Of a stretch of DNA of 64,000 nt, positions 35,076-47,204 are shown one piece after another. The translations under genes were made by a program, and so were the position numbers. Under the pieces are notes generated by a model. That model was not told where the DNA came from. It searched no databases and worked only from the letters and a program-made list of their open reading frames with translations. The stretch comes from Hymenopus coronatus (lineage: Eukaryota > Arthropoda > Insecta > Mantodea > Hymenopodidae): the NCBI GenBank assembly GCA_030762935.1, contig CM060886.1, forward strand, positions 34,457,509 through 34,521,508. The letters are read 5' to 3'. Numbering within the stretch: the stretch's first letter is position 1; each line of letters opens with the position of its first letter.

Positions 35076-35709
35076 TCAAAAATTAGCGTTCTTTAAAACC
35101 CGTCCTTAAAGTCTGATGATAACTTTCTCTATCAAATAATAAGTATAACGCATGAACTGCATTTGATCCTCAGGAACCCACAATCTTTTTGTAGTCATTT
35201 CCTGATAGAGAATCAACGGAATTCTACAAAGCAGCAGGTAATCACGTATCCAGCAATGAAAAGGCGCTTCTTTATCCGGTATCTAGGCTTCACATGGAAG
35301 GACCTGCAACATAAAAAAATCAGTTCACTATGCAGTACTTGGAATTAAGGCTAAAATTGCAGTTTATGTATCTGAGAAAATCAAAAGTACACATTGTTTA
35401 CATGCGATGGGTTTTTATCGATGGCGAAAAATTCATTCTCCTTCGCCTTGTATTCTTAGAAAATATTTATTTCAAATAGTAATTTCAAATAGTAATTAAG
35501 TGTATGTATTCTGATAAAATAATATTTTAATTCATAAATATAACATAAGGAAATAATGGGGAAAAGCGAAAAATAATTGCAATAAATAACTTCATATATT
35601 AAAATCAACGCATAATGCAAAAATCACGATCCAAAGTCTGTTACTAAGGTAGAATCTTCAGCAAGAGAGGAGTTAAAAGGAAGAAATTACGTAATAAAAT
35701 AGAGTAATA
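35076..35709. other. Unrecognised AT-rich sequence
   Basis: Nothing supported. Confidence 0.3.
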
Positions 35710-36045
35710 GGCGGCGCCGTGGGTTCGCCTCCCATCTAGGCGGCCTGGGTTCGCTCCCAAGCGCCCACATGTGGGTTTCGTGGTGGACGAAGCGGGTTTT
35801 CTCCGGGTCTTCCGGTTTCCCCCGCCACTCATTCCACCAATTGCTCCATCATCACCTTTCCAATCATCAATTTCGCTTCCATTTCATATCATCCACTTCC
35901 TCATGTTCATGCCCGACTACGGACCGACCCCTCGTAACAAGTTCTCCATTCTGTGGCTTTCTGCCCGTTGGCTCCCCGAGAGGCTTCTGACCCCTAGGCA
36001 TTGGCGTGTAACTCCTAGGGGGGGGGGTGTCAGTCGATTACAAAA
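35710..36045 (+). mobile_element. tRNA-derived SINE, type S2, copy c, extended
   Basis: The head is shortened in the A-box region, with B-box-like GGGTTCGCTCCC. TTCGTGGTGGACGAAGCGGG and TTCCACCAATTGCTCCATC follow. The 3' part (CATGCCCGACTACGGACC ... GGCGTGTAACTCC) is longer than in the other S2 copies and ends in a run of nine G, so it may be a distinct subfamily. Confidence 0.75.
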
Positions 36046-36369
36046 CGAAACAATAGAGTAGTGAAGGGAATTAGGTGTTTTGGTGAACTTAAACAATGAT
36101 GGATCAATTACCTAAAGATTCAATTCATGAAAATTACTACATACAGAAAGCTAAACGATGTTCAAAACGCACACAGAACAATTCTGGAAATTAGAAAGCA
36201 AGACAGTACTGAGAGAATTAGCAAGGCAACGAGTTAAAAGTTGTCAGAGATGTGAATAAAAAGCTAAAGATTTGGCAATTAAAATGTAGGAATCTTGGTG
36301 GAGAGTTGTGGGTAAGCACAACTTTCAATAAAACAGGATTTATGTTGAAACTTTGGTACTACTGTGTCA
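36046..36369. other. Unrecognised sequence
   Basis: Nothing supported. Confidence 0.3.
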
Positions 36370-36895
36370 TTTTCTGCCAATGGCTCTAACGATTTTCATT
36401 AAAATGTCGTACATTAAAAATATTTACGTGGCAAATAATATGTATATATTAATTTCCTGGGAATAGCCTCTGAAGACCTTTTTATACTTGAATTTTGCTG
36501 GATTTTACATAACTAGTAAACCATGAGCGATAGACAAAAACTAATAACACAAAATATGTAGATCTCGTGAAGACACACTATTTATGTAATTTAATTTTTT
36601 TTTTTTCGTTGAGTTGACCATCTTTGAGATATTCCTTTTATTAGTTTCTGTTTTAAAATACTTGAAACAAACGGGAATTTGTCAACTCCTGGTAATGCAA
36701 AGTAACCACAGGGCAACCGGCTTTTATAAGATTGACTATTCTTTTAGGTAGTGTATTCCATTATTTCCCTTCTTCTTATAATAAAGCATTTCAGTTAATG
36801 TTAATCTCGATTAGAATAAGCATAAGCTTTTAAACAATAACTTGTTACAGAGATGTAGAGAAAGTCATGTGAATGGAACACATTCGATTTTTTTC
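36370..36895 (+). mobile_element. FamA copy 15, truncated, class 3
   Basis: Body from AATGGCTCTAACGATTTTCA to the hairpin end ATGTGAATGGAACACATTCGA. The palindromic third is missing. Confidence 0.85.
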
Positions 36896-37139
36896 ATTGT
36901 TTAACATCTATCCAGAACTATATCCAGAACTTTTTGACTTAAAAAGCAACTCTGCTGTAGGTTCCTGTACGTTGGGTTTTAAGCACTTCTTTTCCTCAAA
37001 GGTAAGGACAGTTAATACATAAAAGTGTATTTGAATTTCACTGCTGCGTTGCATTATTGTCTCAATAAACTGTTGCGTTACCTTAACATTGAATGGGAAG
37101 GGAAAATATAGCAGTACTACGGCCATTAGCAACAACATT

Positions 37140-37982
37140 AGTGTATAGAGAAGGTATTGTATTACACCCAAAAATTCGATACCGAGATTTCACCGGAAAT
37201 ATGTTTTGAGATCCCTGAATCCAAAAAAGTATTTTTAGAAAAATGTTCGTGTGTCTGTGGGTATGTGTGTGTGTGTCTCTGGGCAGCATAGCTCAAAAAC
37301 GAAAAGACCGTTGAAAACTAAACTTGGTATTTAAGTTTGGTATCTTCCAAGGTTACGATACGAAGATTTTCAAGAAAATCCCTCCACCCCCAACTACCCT
37401 TTACATGGAAAACATTTCGAAAAGTTTGATTTTCTTAAAAATAGCTCTAACGATTTTGATGAAAATCTCTTATATTTGATATTTACTTGCCAAATAAATT
37501 GTATATCTTGAATTTTTTGGGAATAGGCTCTAAAGACTTCTTTATTCTGGATGATATTTACTGAATTTTGCATAACTGCTGAACCGCAAGAGCTAGACAA
37601 AAACGTATTGTACTAGAAATGTAGACCACGATAAAACACACAATTTATATCATATACTTTTTTTCGTGGAGTTGATCGTTTTTGAGATATTTCTTGTTAC
37701 TGGTTTCAGCTTTAAAAAACTTATACTTTTCTCATACAGGGATTTGTCAACTCCTGTCCATACAAACAAAGGAACTTCAGTCACATAACAACCAGCTTTT
37801 GACTATCACTTTAACCTATGGTACTCCCTTATTTCGCTTCTACTTACAAGGAAGCAAGTAATACGACTATTTCTGCTAATTTTTTCTCAATTAGCATGTA
37901 ATAAATAGAAGCATAAGCTCTCTAGCAATAATTTGTTGCAAAGATGTACAGAAAGTTATGTGAATGGAACACATCAGATTTT
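37140..37982 (+). mobile_element. FamA copy 16, near full length, class 1
   Basis: It begins in the palindromic end (TAGTGTATAGAGAAGGTATTG), with ACTTTCTCTAC itself missing, and reaches the hairpin end CACATCAGA. The GT tract is short (37,261-37,275). Confidence 0.9.
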
Positions 37983-38895
37983 TATATATAGGTATATAGA
38001 TATGGATTGTAACGTAGTGATATCTCTGTTTAAATCTCCACGTCTTAGACAGATGACACTGTAAAAGATCTGTGTAAATATATTTTATAAATATCTTTTA
38101 TAAGGCATTTGACAGTCTAAGGGTTGTTCTTTTATAAAAATTGACTGTGATAAAACTTCTATGATGAAAAGTACGAATAGTTGGCTAACTTTTAAAAAGA
38201 TTATGGACTATTGAACGAATATAACAGAAAATAGGATGAATGATTAATACAACCATAATCTCCAAGTATGAAACTAACGAATTTGTGTACAACACAATGC
38301 ATACGCAGTGCATTACAAAAACATAATAAAAGACAAAAGACATACAACATAAATGCTGCAACAATACGCTCTGTCCAGGAAGACTAAATAGCATTGGATT
38401 TCAAGAAGAAATCAAACGGATTGCAAAGCCAGTATTTGTTGGAGCAAATGAAGATCGGTGAACCTTAGGTTATAATCTTAATTTAACTGGTAAACCTATC
38501 ATATTTACATACCTAATGCCTCGAATTCATCTCTTCATATTTTAACTCTCCCCTGCAGCAGAGAAATGCATTTCTGTTACAGGTAATATTTCTTTCCATA
38601 CTGACACTGCTCCGGCGAGTGGCGGAGGGGAAAAGTAGTGTTAACAACACCTTCCGTTTACAAAAATAGAGTGGCAGTAGAATGAAAAGGGAGTTACATT
38701 ATATTACTTTAAACCATACAATATGAGTTAAAAACTTAAATAATCTCCCTTCCTAAAACTTTATATCTAACATATGTATACATTTTATATTATGTTTACC
38801 TCAAAATTTAGCGAAAATATTTCATTTTACTTTTGTATTTGAAATTAATAATGATTAATCGATGCAGTTAATTTACATGTTTAAATTTATTCCTT
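37983..38895. other. Unrecognised AT-rich sequence
   Basis: Nothing supported over about 900 bases. Confidence 0.3.
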
Positions 38896-39705
38896 TTTAC
38901 TTTCTCTACACGTACTATGTACGTAGTATATAGAGAAGGTCTTGGATTCCACCCCAAAATTCTATAAATGTTTTGAGATCTCTATATAAAAGAAAATAAT
39001 TTTTTAGAGAACGGTTTGTGGGCGTATGTATGGCTATCCGTGCATGTGTATGTGGCATTTGAGTTTAATATCTCCCAAGAATGCCACACGAAGATCTTCA
39101 TGAAAATTCCGTCCCCCCAAACTACCTTTTACATAGAAAAAATTTCAACAATCTTGACTTTCTCCAAAATGACTCTAAAAAGTTTGTTTGAAATATTGTA
39201 TGCATACTAAAGGTATTTAATGAAAAATTAAATGTGTATCTTGAATTTCCTGGGAATAGCCTCTGAAATCCTGTTAATTCTTAATTACTTTTGCATAAAT
39301 AGTAAACCGTAAGCGATAGACGAAATCTTATTTCACAAAAAATGTAGATCTCGTTAAACCACAAAGCTTATATTATAAATATTTTTTGTGGAGTTGACCA
39401 TTTCCAAGATATTCCTGGTTATTTGGTTCAGCTTTAAAATACTTGAACTTTTCTCATACGGGAATTCGACAACTCCTGGCCAAACAAAGAAATTGAATTC
39501 AATCACACATCAGCCAGCTTTGTAAAACATTTGACTATCGCTTTAGTGTTACTTCCATTCTACTTAAAGGAAGTAATTAAGTAAATAATAACAGCATTTC
39601 TTTTAATGTTTATCTCGATTAGCATGAAGTAGGTAGATGAATGAGCTTTCTAACAATGATTTGATAGAGCTGTAAAGAAAGGCATGTGAATGGAACACAT
39701 CACAC
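38896..39705 (+). mobile_element. FamA copy 17, full length, class 3, first of a tandem pair
   Basis: It begins ACTTTCTCTACACGTACTATGTACGTAGT and ends at a hairpin (CATGTGAATGGAACACATCACA). It is directly followed, after a shared TTTT, by FamA copy 18 in the same orientation. Confidence 0.88.
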
Positions 39706-40412
39706 TTTTACTTTCTCTATATGTACACTGTGTGTGTGTATGTGTGTGTCCGTGTGTCTGTGAACGCGATAACTCAAAAACGAAAAGTCGGTAAAATATC
39801 AAACAGGGATGCGACACGATGATTTTGAGAAAACCCCCCCCCCCCCACACCCAATGACCCTTTACATGGAACTTTTTTCGAAAATTTTGATTTTCTCAAA
39901 AATGGCTGTAACGATTTTGATTAAAAGTTCGTATATTTAACATATTTACCTGACAAATAAAATGTATATCTTGAATTTTCTGGGAATAGCCTCTGAAGAG
40001 TACTTTATTCTGGATGAATTTTACGGAATGTTCAATAGCTGCTGAACCGTAAGAGATGAACAAAAACTTAAAACACAAAAAATGTAGAGCACGTTAAAAT
40101 ACACAATTTATGCTATATACATTTTCTTCGTGGAGTTCGTCGTTTTTTATACATTCCTTGTTTTTGGTTTCTCGTACAGGAATTTGTCAACCGCTGTCCA
40201 TACAAACAAAATACTTCAGTGACATACCAACCAGAGTTTGACTATCACTTTAACCTATCTCTTATTTTGCTCCTACTTACAAGGAAGCAAGTAATAAGAC
40301 TATTTCTTTTAATTTTTTCTGATTAGTATAAAGTAAATAGAAGTATAAACTTTTTAAGAATAATTTGTTGCAGGGATGTAGAGAAAGTCATGTGAATGGA
40401 GTACATCAAATT
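39706..40412 (+). mobile_element. FamA copy 18, tandem partner of copy 17, class 1
   Basis: ACTTTCTCTATATGTACAC is joined straight to the GT tract, so the usual 120-base segment between is missing. It contains a run of about 15 C near 39,835, where other copies have a short C run, and ends ATGTGAATGGAGTACATCAAA. Confidence 0.88.
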
Positions 40413-40837
40413 TATTTATTAATTCACTTTACTGAAATATGAAGGATGGCAATTGAAACCGTATTCAACTATCAGTAAATTCCTTTTCAGTTCTAGCTTA
40501 TTTCCCTTAAATCTTGTCAAGTTCTGCTTTAAATGGTGTGATCGTGTTTTGTTTCCACAAGTAAGTTAATCCTGAAGGTTACTGTAACCCCAAACGTGAA
40601 AGATGATACGTATCATTGTCGTTTGAGAAATATGAGCAGTAGAAAGTTTGTTAACAACACCGATCGACAGAATTCTTATAAAGATAGGCACGCGGATCAC
40701 TTTTGAATCATGGTGTAATGCTTGGCCTGCGTGACGTAATGGCCACAAGTTTGCAGATGACTGTGGCGGGTCATTGGTCGCACCTCACGCTCCTCACATA
40801 ACTCTACCTGTCGGCGACGCTGGAAGAACATTATTCA
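40413..40837. other. Unrecognised sequence
   Basis: GC-richer towards 40,680-40,820. No gene supportable. Confidence 0.25.
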
Positions 40838-41059
40838 AAAATGTATAACGTTGAAACCTTTTCCCCAGCAATTAGTTGTCAGAAAACAGAGTGGGCCGTG
40901 ATTCTAGTCTCCAAGCTAGGAACAAAGCGTTTAACACACTTGGTGAAGGCTTAACAAAACACTGTCTGAAACGTTCTGAATCATCAGTGGAATATTTATC
41001 TTGTTTTAATGAGGCTTGAGGTGTTTCGATACTAACTTAGTATTGTTAAAATAAAAAAG
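40838..41059 (+). repeat. Duplicated flank, copy 1 (frame-shifted ORF remnant)
   Basis: Closely matches 41,878-42,106 (roughly 85-90% by eye). It encodes the same peptide remnant as copy 2 (VETFSPAISCQ...; ...KHCLKRS...EYLSCFNEA), but one missing T near 40,930 shifts the frame. It is followed by a FamA hairpin end in both places. Confidence 0.85.
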
Positions 41060-41882
41060 CTGATGTGTTCCATTTACGACTTCCTCTTGCAGTTCCGCAA
41101 CCAACTTTTCTTACACAAGGTTATTCTTTTATTTGCATTATGTTAATTCAAATAGACATTAGCAGAATTTGTCTTCTTTGTAAATAGAAGGGGTCAATGG
41201 ATTACACTAGGCACACATTTTTAAAAATCCAATCGCTCTGTAAAAGAATTGAAATTTGGTACTCTTTGTTTGCTAGAATTAAACACAAGAGAGAGGAAAA
41301 GAAAAATGGCTTCCCCTTTGAGACAAAAATTACGCAGCTTAAAATGGAAACCAAAAAAGGGTTAACTTTACAAAAAAAAATTGACATGAACTGTGTGTTT
41401 CAACGAGATCTGCATTTCTTGTAATACGATTTTGTGTATTTCTTCAGGTTTACCAGTTATAAAACAGTTATGCAAATGCATCCATAAGAAGAGGTCATCC
41501 GAGGCTATTCCTTCTCAGAAAATTCAAGATATATATATATATATATATATTTCGCCGGTCATAAAAATATACTAGCATTGTGGTATTTTAATCAAAACCA
41601 TTAGACCCACTTTTGAGAAAATCAAAAGTTTAGAAAAAAGTTCCATTTAAGGGTAGTTGGTGGTGGGGGGGATTTTCTTGAAAATCTTCGTGTCGCATCC
41701 TTGGAAGATACCAAACTTCAATACCTTTTTTTTTTAGCTAAGCCGTACACACACACGGACTTTTTTCCAAAAATGCCTCTTTTTGAATTCATGACGGCCC
41801 AAAACACGTATCTCCATGAAATCTTGGTATCGAATTTTTGGGTGCATTACAATACCTTCTAGTACGTGTAGACAAAGTAAAA
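41060..41882 (-). mobile_element. FamA copy 19, diverged
   Basis: Hairpin end CTGATGTGTTCCATTTACG, with the first ACTTTCTCTAC worn. Terminal motif GTAGACAAAGT near 41,867. It contains an (AT)n stretch near 41,531 and a long substitution-rich part around 41,210-41,350. Confidence 0.8.
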
Positions 41883-42106
41883 TGTATATCGTTGAAACCT
41901 TTTTCCCAGCAATTAGTTGTCAGGAAACAGAGAGGGCCGAGATTCTAGTCTCGAACCTTGGAACAAAACGTTTTAGCACACTTTTTGAAGACTTGACAAA
42001 ACACTGTCTGAAACGTTCTGGATCATTATTGGAATATTTATCTTGTTTTAATGAGGCGTGAGGTTTCTTGAGGTGTCTTCATACTAACTTTTTGTTAAAA
42101 TAAAAA
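41878..42106 (+). repeat. Duplicated flank, copy 2 (short open frame)
   Basis: Second copy of the 220-base unit found at 40,838. Here a frame of about 60 codons is open from MYIVETFFPAISCQ to LLEYLSCFNEA and a TGA at 42,059. Differences between the two copies include many amino acid changes, so there is no sign of protein-level conservation. The product is unrecognised. Confidence 0.85.
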
Positions 42107-42945
42107 ATCTGATGTGTTCCATTCACATGATTTTCTCTACATCCCTGCAACAAATTATTGTTAAAAAGCTTATGCTTCTATTTACTTCATTCTAACCAAG
42201 AACAAATTAACAGAAATAGTCTTACTTTCTTCACTGCAAGCAGAAGCGAAATAAGGGTGTACCATAGTTAAAACTGATAGCTAAAAGCTGGTTGCTATGT
42301 GACTGAAGTTTCTTTGTTTGTATGGACAGGAGTATACATTTCTCAAAGCTGATACTAAAAACAAGGAATATCTCAAAAACGACCAAATCCACGAAAAAAT
42401 GGATGTAACATAAATTGTGTATTTTAACGTGCTCTACATTTTTTGTGCTAGGCTTTTGTCCATATCTTTCGGCTTAGCAGTTATGCAAAATTTCGTAAAA
42501 TTCATCCAGAATAAAAGTCTTCAGAGGCTATTCCCAGAAAATTCAAAATATTTATTTTATTTGTCAGGTAAATACCTTTAATATACGATATTTTAATCAA
42601 ATCGTTAAGGCCATTTTTGAGAAAGTCAAAAATTTCAAAAAAAGTGCCATGTAAAGGGTAGTTGGGGGTGCGGGAATTTTCTTGCAAATGTGCGTGTCAC
42701 ATCCTTGGAACATACCATATTTAAACACCACGTTTGGTATTTAACGGTCTTTTCTTTTTTGATATGTGTCCATAAACACACACACACAGACACGCGCACA
42801 CTCACGGGCCTTTTTCCAAAAATGCTTTTTTGGATTCAGGGCGACCCAAAACATGTATTTCCGGTGAAATCTAGGTATCAAATTTTTAGATGCATTACAA
42901 TACCTTCTCTATACACCATGTTCATAGTACGTGTAGAGAAAGTAT
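42107..42945 (-). mobile_element. FamA copy 20, full length, class 1
   Basis: Hairpin end at 42,109, terminal motif GTAGAGAAAGT near 42,931. The CA tract is at 42,777-42,803. Confidence 0.9.
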
Positions 42946-42949
42946 AACT

Positions 42950-43671
42950 ACGATGTGTTACACTCACATGACTTTCTCTAGCTACTATGCAAACAAACTT
43001 CTTACAAAAGATAACTCTTCTTCCTACACCATGCTAATCAAGATAAATATTAGCAGTATTTTATTACTTAGTTCCTTATAAGTAGACTGGAACTAAGGGA
43101 ATGCACAAGGACAAAGTGATAGTCAAATGTTTTAAAAGCTGTCTATATGCGATTGTCATTGCAAATCGCTTCTTTGCTTGACCAGGAATAGAACAAAAGA
43201 AACACATACACACACTTTCACATCACGAAAAAAATGTATATGACATAACTTGTGTATTTTAACAAGATTTACATTTTTTGTATGGTAAGTTTTTGTCTAT
43301 CTGTTACGGTTTACTAGGTATGCCAAATTAAGCAAAATTCATTCAGAATAAACAGGTCTTTAGAACCTATTCCCAGAAAATGCAATATATACATTTTATT
43401 TGTAATAGAAATGGCTTTAATATGTAGTATTTTAATCAAAATCGTTAGAGCCATTTTTAAGAAAAACAATATTTTTGAAATTTTTTCCATGTAAAGGGTA
43501 GTTAGTGGTGGGGGGATTTTCTTAAAAATCTTCGTGTCGCATCCTTGGAAGACACCAAACTTAAATACCAAGTTTGGTATTTAACCGCCTTTTCGTTTTT
43601 GGGATATGCTGTCCACAGACACACACAGACAGACAGACATACACACACGCGCGCGCGGACCTGTTTCTAAA
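42950..43671 (-). mobile_element. FamA copy 21, class 2, truncated after the CA tract
   Basis: It begins GATGTGTTACACTCACATG with the subterminal motif ACTTTCTCTAGC and carries TTGACCAGGAATAGAAC. It stops at CCTGTTTCTAAAAA after a CA/CG tract, where copy 22 begins. Confidence 0.88.
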
Positions 43672-43673
43672 AA

Positions 43674-44632
43674 TCTGATGTGTTACACTCACTTTCTCTA
43701 GCTGCTCTGCAAAACTCCTACAAAAGATTATTCTTCTTTGTACACAATGCTAATCTAGATAAATGTTAGCAGAATGTTATTACTTAGTTCCTTAAAAGTA
43801 GAAGGGAATAAGGGAATGCGTTATGCTAAAGTGATTGTCGAATGTTTTAAAAGCTATCGTTATGCGATTGTCATTGCAAATCACTTTTTTGCTTGACCAG
43901 GAGTAGAATAAAAGAAAAACAGACACTTCCTGTGTGAGAAAAGATTAAGTACTTCACAATTGAAACCAATAACAAGGAATATCTCGAAAACGGTTACCTC
44001 CACAACAAAAACGTAAAGAACAAAAGTTGTGTATCTTGACACGAGGTACATTTTCTGTACAGTTCGTTTTCTTTTTTTCTTTTTTTCTTTTTTCTTTTTT
44101 TTTATCTCTTACGGTTTAGCAGTTAAGCAACTTTTAGCAAAATTCATCCAGAATAAAGAGGTCCCCAGAGGCTATTCCCAAAAAGTTTAGATATACATTT
44201 TATTTCGGACATAAATAGCTTTAATATACGGGATTTTAATCAAAATCGTTAAAGCCATTTTCAAGAAAATCAAAATTTTCGAAATTTTTTCCATGTAAAG
44301 GGTAGTTTGTGGTGGGGGGATTTTTTTTGAAAATCTTCGTGTCTCATCCTTGGAAGATACTAAACCTAAATACCAAGTTTGGTATTTAACGGTATTTTTG
44401 TTTTGGGGCTATGCTGTCCACAGACACACACACAGACAGACACACACACACACACACAGGCACAGACAGGCACACACACACACGGACCTTTTTTTAAAAA
44501 ATGCTTTTTTCGGAATCAGGGGACCCCAAAACATATACTTCCGGTGAAATCTCGATATCGAATTTTTGTGTGCATTACAATACCTTCTCTATCCATATGT
44601 ACATTGTACATATGGGGCTAGAGAAAGTAAAA
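43674..44632 (-). mobile_element. FamA copy 22, full length, class 2
   Basis: The two subterminal motifs are perfect inverted complements with the class 2 variant (ACTTTCTCTAGC at ~43,692; GCTAGAGAAAGT at ~44,618). An expanded T/C tract (44,067-44,104) and a long CA tract (44,422-44,482) make it the longest copy. The palindrome region is changed to TATGTACATTGTACATA. Confidence 0.9.
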
Positions 44633-44880
44633 ATGATTTTTTTTGGATTCAGGAGGTCCTAAAACATGTATTGCCGGTGAAATCTCGACATCGAATTTTT
44701 AGGTGGAATACAATATTTCTCTGTTCCTATGTACATTGTACATACACCGATACAGACAGAACACGAGCCTTTTTCTATAATTTTTTTTTTTTTTTGTTTC
44801 AAAGGATCCAAAACATGAATTTCCGGTGAAATCTCAGTATCGAATATTTGGTGGAATGCAATAAATAGCTTCTCTACATT
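44633..44880 (-). mobile_element. FamA copy 23, two tandem end fragments
   Basis: Two successive pieces, each about 120 bases, repeat the segment from TTTTTGGATTCAGG or TTTCAAAGGATCC through CCGGTGAAATCTC to the GGTGGAATRCAATA string. They continue the array of copies 19-22. Confidence 0.8.
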
Positions 44881-45165
44881 GAGCATATGTTGAATAGGTA
44901 GAGCCAAACAAAAATTCAATACCATAGCCGGGATTTGAACCACGGATCTCCCGGTCACTAGCCGATTGCTCTACAAGCCGACATAGAATTGATTTTCTCA
45001 ACTGACTCGTATGTTTCCTGGTAAACTACAATTGAAATTACAACCCCAATGGTGACTTAAAATGCTGTAAGCACTTTAAGTCCCAGGATTCATAGTATAG
45101 CCAACTATTATGGTCAATTGGTATGGGAATTCCTGTCCTACACACGGCTTGTGTGAACAAACAAT
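44881..45165 (-). mobile_element. tRNA-derived SINE, type S6, copy c
   Basis: Tail AATAGGTAGAGCC, B box (CCGGGATTTGAACCACGG on the plus strand), a partly deleted A box, then TTCTCAACTGACTCGTATG and a 5' end reading CCTACACACGGCTTGTGTGAAC. This is the most complete S6 copy and fixes its 5' boundary. Confidence 0.8.
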
Positions 45166-45910
45166 TAAATCAATTGAACATTGTGCTAGAGAAAGTAGAA
45201 AGAACACTAAGAAAATCCAGAAAATAAAGGGAAATGAGTAGACTTAGAGGAAAGGAAACATTGGTTAAGAATACAATTCTATCCCAGAACACTTTTCTTG
45301 CACTCAGAAGCACGAGGATAGATATTCAGACAGGTGGAGAGGGAAAACTAGAGTGTTGAAGAGACGCCATTCAGAGTCCTACCAGATAAATTCCCAGACG
45401 TGTGACCTGGATGCAAGCAATGAACATCTTGTATCCAAACTCGCTGATCGGAAGTTACAAATAATACAAGCACCAGCTGACGTAAGCAATCTATAACAAA
45501 TTTTAATTATTAGTGAAAAATCGAGGCAAAAGTTTTGGCAACTCGGCGAGATACCAAAATCGTTACGATTAGGGAAATGAAAGGCAGCACTAATAAGAAA
45601 GGATATCCCCTGATGTAGTATGGAGCGTTTGTTGAAATATTCTGGGACTTGCGAACCAAAAGCCGACTCTCTGATTTGTTAGAGCTATAAACTTTTGCAA
45701 ACCGAAAAATGGAATTAAGAACGAGAAATGAAAGCAATCGTGCAGAAATCACGATGTTCTGTTTGAACTCTAATGAGACAAGGTTAACGAAGAAAGAAAA
45801 CTACTGCGCTTGAGAATCAGTACGATCTGGAATCTTAAAACCATGCAAATATATCATTTAAAAAAAAAAACTATTGCGCTAATATGAACATACCATTGAC
45901 ACATTATTTT
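45166..45910. other. Unrecognised sequence
   Basis: No supported gene. Bases 45,190-45,480 are purine-rich and slightly coding-like, with no motif to name. Confidence 0.25.
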
Positions 45911-46143
45911 GCCGCACCGTGGCCGAGGGGTTTGACCACTCGCCTCTCTCCTAGACGTTCGATCTCAAGCGACCACATGTAAGATTCGTGGTGGACAAAG
46001 CGGTGCAGGGGCGTGTTTTCTCCGGGTACTCCGGTTACCCCCGACATTGCATTCCATCGTGCTCCATCTTCATTTATTTATCATCAGTGTCATTGCCTGC
46101 GGTGCCACAAATAGTTAAAGCGGGCGATAACACTATCCAAAAA
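45911..46143 (+). mobile_element. tRNA-derived SINE, type S2, copy d
   Basis: A box (CGTGGCCGAGGGG), shortened B box (GTTCGATCTC), TTCGTGGTGGACAAAGCGG, TCGTGCTCCATC and CGGTGCCACAAATAG. It ends just before FamA copy 24. Confidence 0.85.
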
Positions 46144-46147
46144 TGCA

Positions 46148-46953
46148 TTATTACTTTCTCTACACGTACTATGTGCATAGAGTATAGTGAAAATATTGCA
46201 TTCTACCCAAAAATTCGATACCAAGATTTCACCGAAAATACATGTTTGTGTCCACCTGAATTCAAAAACAGCATTTTTAGAAAAAGGTCCTTGTGTGTCT
46301 GTGGACAGCACAGCTCAAAAACGAAAAGACCATTGAATACCAAGCTTGGTATTTAAGTTTGGTATCTTGCAAGGATGCGACACGAAGATTTTTCAAGAAA
46401 ATCCCCCCATCCCCAACTACCCTTTACATGGAACATGTTTCAAAACTTTTGATTAAACTATCGTATATTAAAGATATATATCTGGCAAATAAAATATATA
46501 TCTGAATTTTCTGGGAATAGCCTCTGAAGACTACTTTATTCTGAATAAATTTTACGGAATTTTGCATAACTGATAAACGTAAGAGATGGAAAAAAAATGT
46601 AGAGCACGTTAAAACACACATTTATGTAATATACATTTTTTCGTGGAGTTGATCATTTTTAGATATTCCTTGTTTTTGTTTCAGCTTTGAAGAACTTATT
46701 CTTTTCTCATACAGGAGTTTAACTCCTGTCCATACAAACAAAGGAACATCAGTCACATAGCAACCAGCTTTTGGCTTTCACTTTAACCTATGGTACCCCC
46801 TTATTTCGCTTCTACTTACAAAGAACAAGTAATAAGACTATTTCTGCTCATGTTTTCTCGATTAGCATGACGTAAATAGATGCATAAGCTTTTCAACAAT
46901 AATTTGTTGCAGAGATGTAGAGAAAGTCATGTGAATGGAACACATCAGATTTT
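46148..46953 (+). mobile_element. FamA copy 24, full length, class 1
   Basis: ACTTTCTCTACACGTACTATGTGCATAG at the start and CACATCAGA followed by TTTTTTT at the end. Flanks are T on both sides, consistent with insertion between T residues. Confidence 0.92.
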
Positions 46954-47204
46954 TTTGTATAAAAGTTGGCAGATAGGAATTATTTCATTGTGAACAAGAA
47001 ATGTTAATATATTGTATAGAATAAGTTACGCTGGTGATATAAATTAACAATGGCTTCTGCACTTAAATTTTTGGATAAATGTTCCTATTTTAGCTTCGCC
47101 GTTATTTCTTCATATTTATTGGCTGTTCTTGATTTGGGCTTGCAGTTGAGTACTCCTGGAATCCTACTTGATACGTTCTGTGTATATGATGTTTCGAATC
47201 ATTT
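46954..47204. other. Unrecognised spacer
   Basis: Nothing supported. Confidence 0.3.

Noticed and set aside
44350..44621. Open frames rich in His-Thr (HTHTHTDTHT...) near FamA ends
   Set aside because: They are translations of the FamA CA microsatellite and recur in every copy in both frames. They are not genes.
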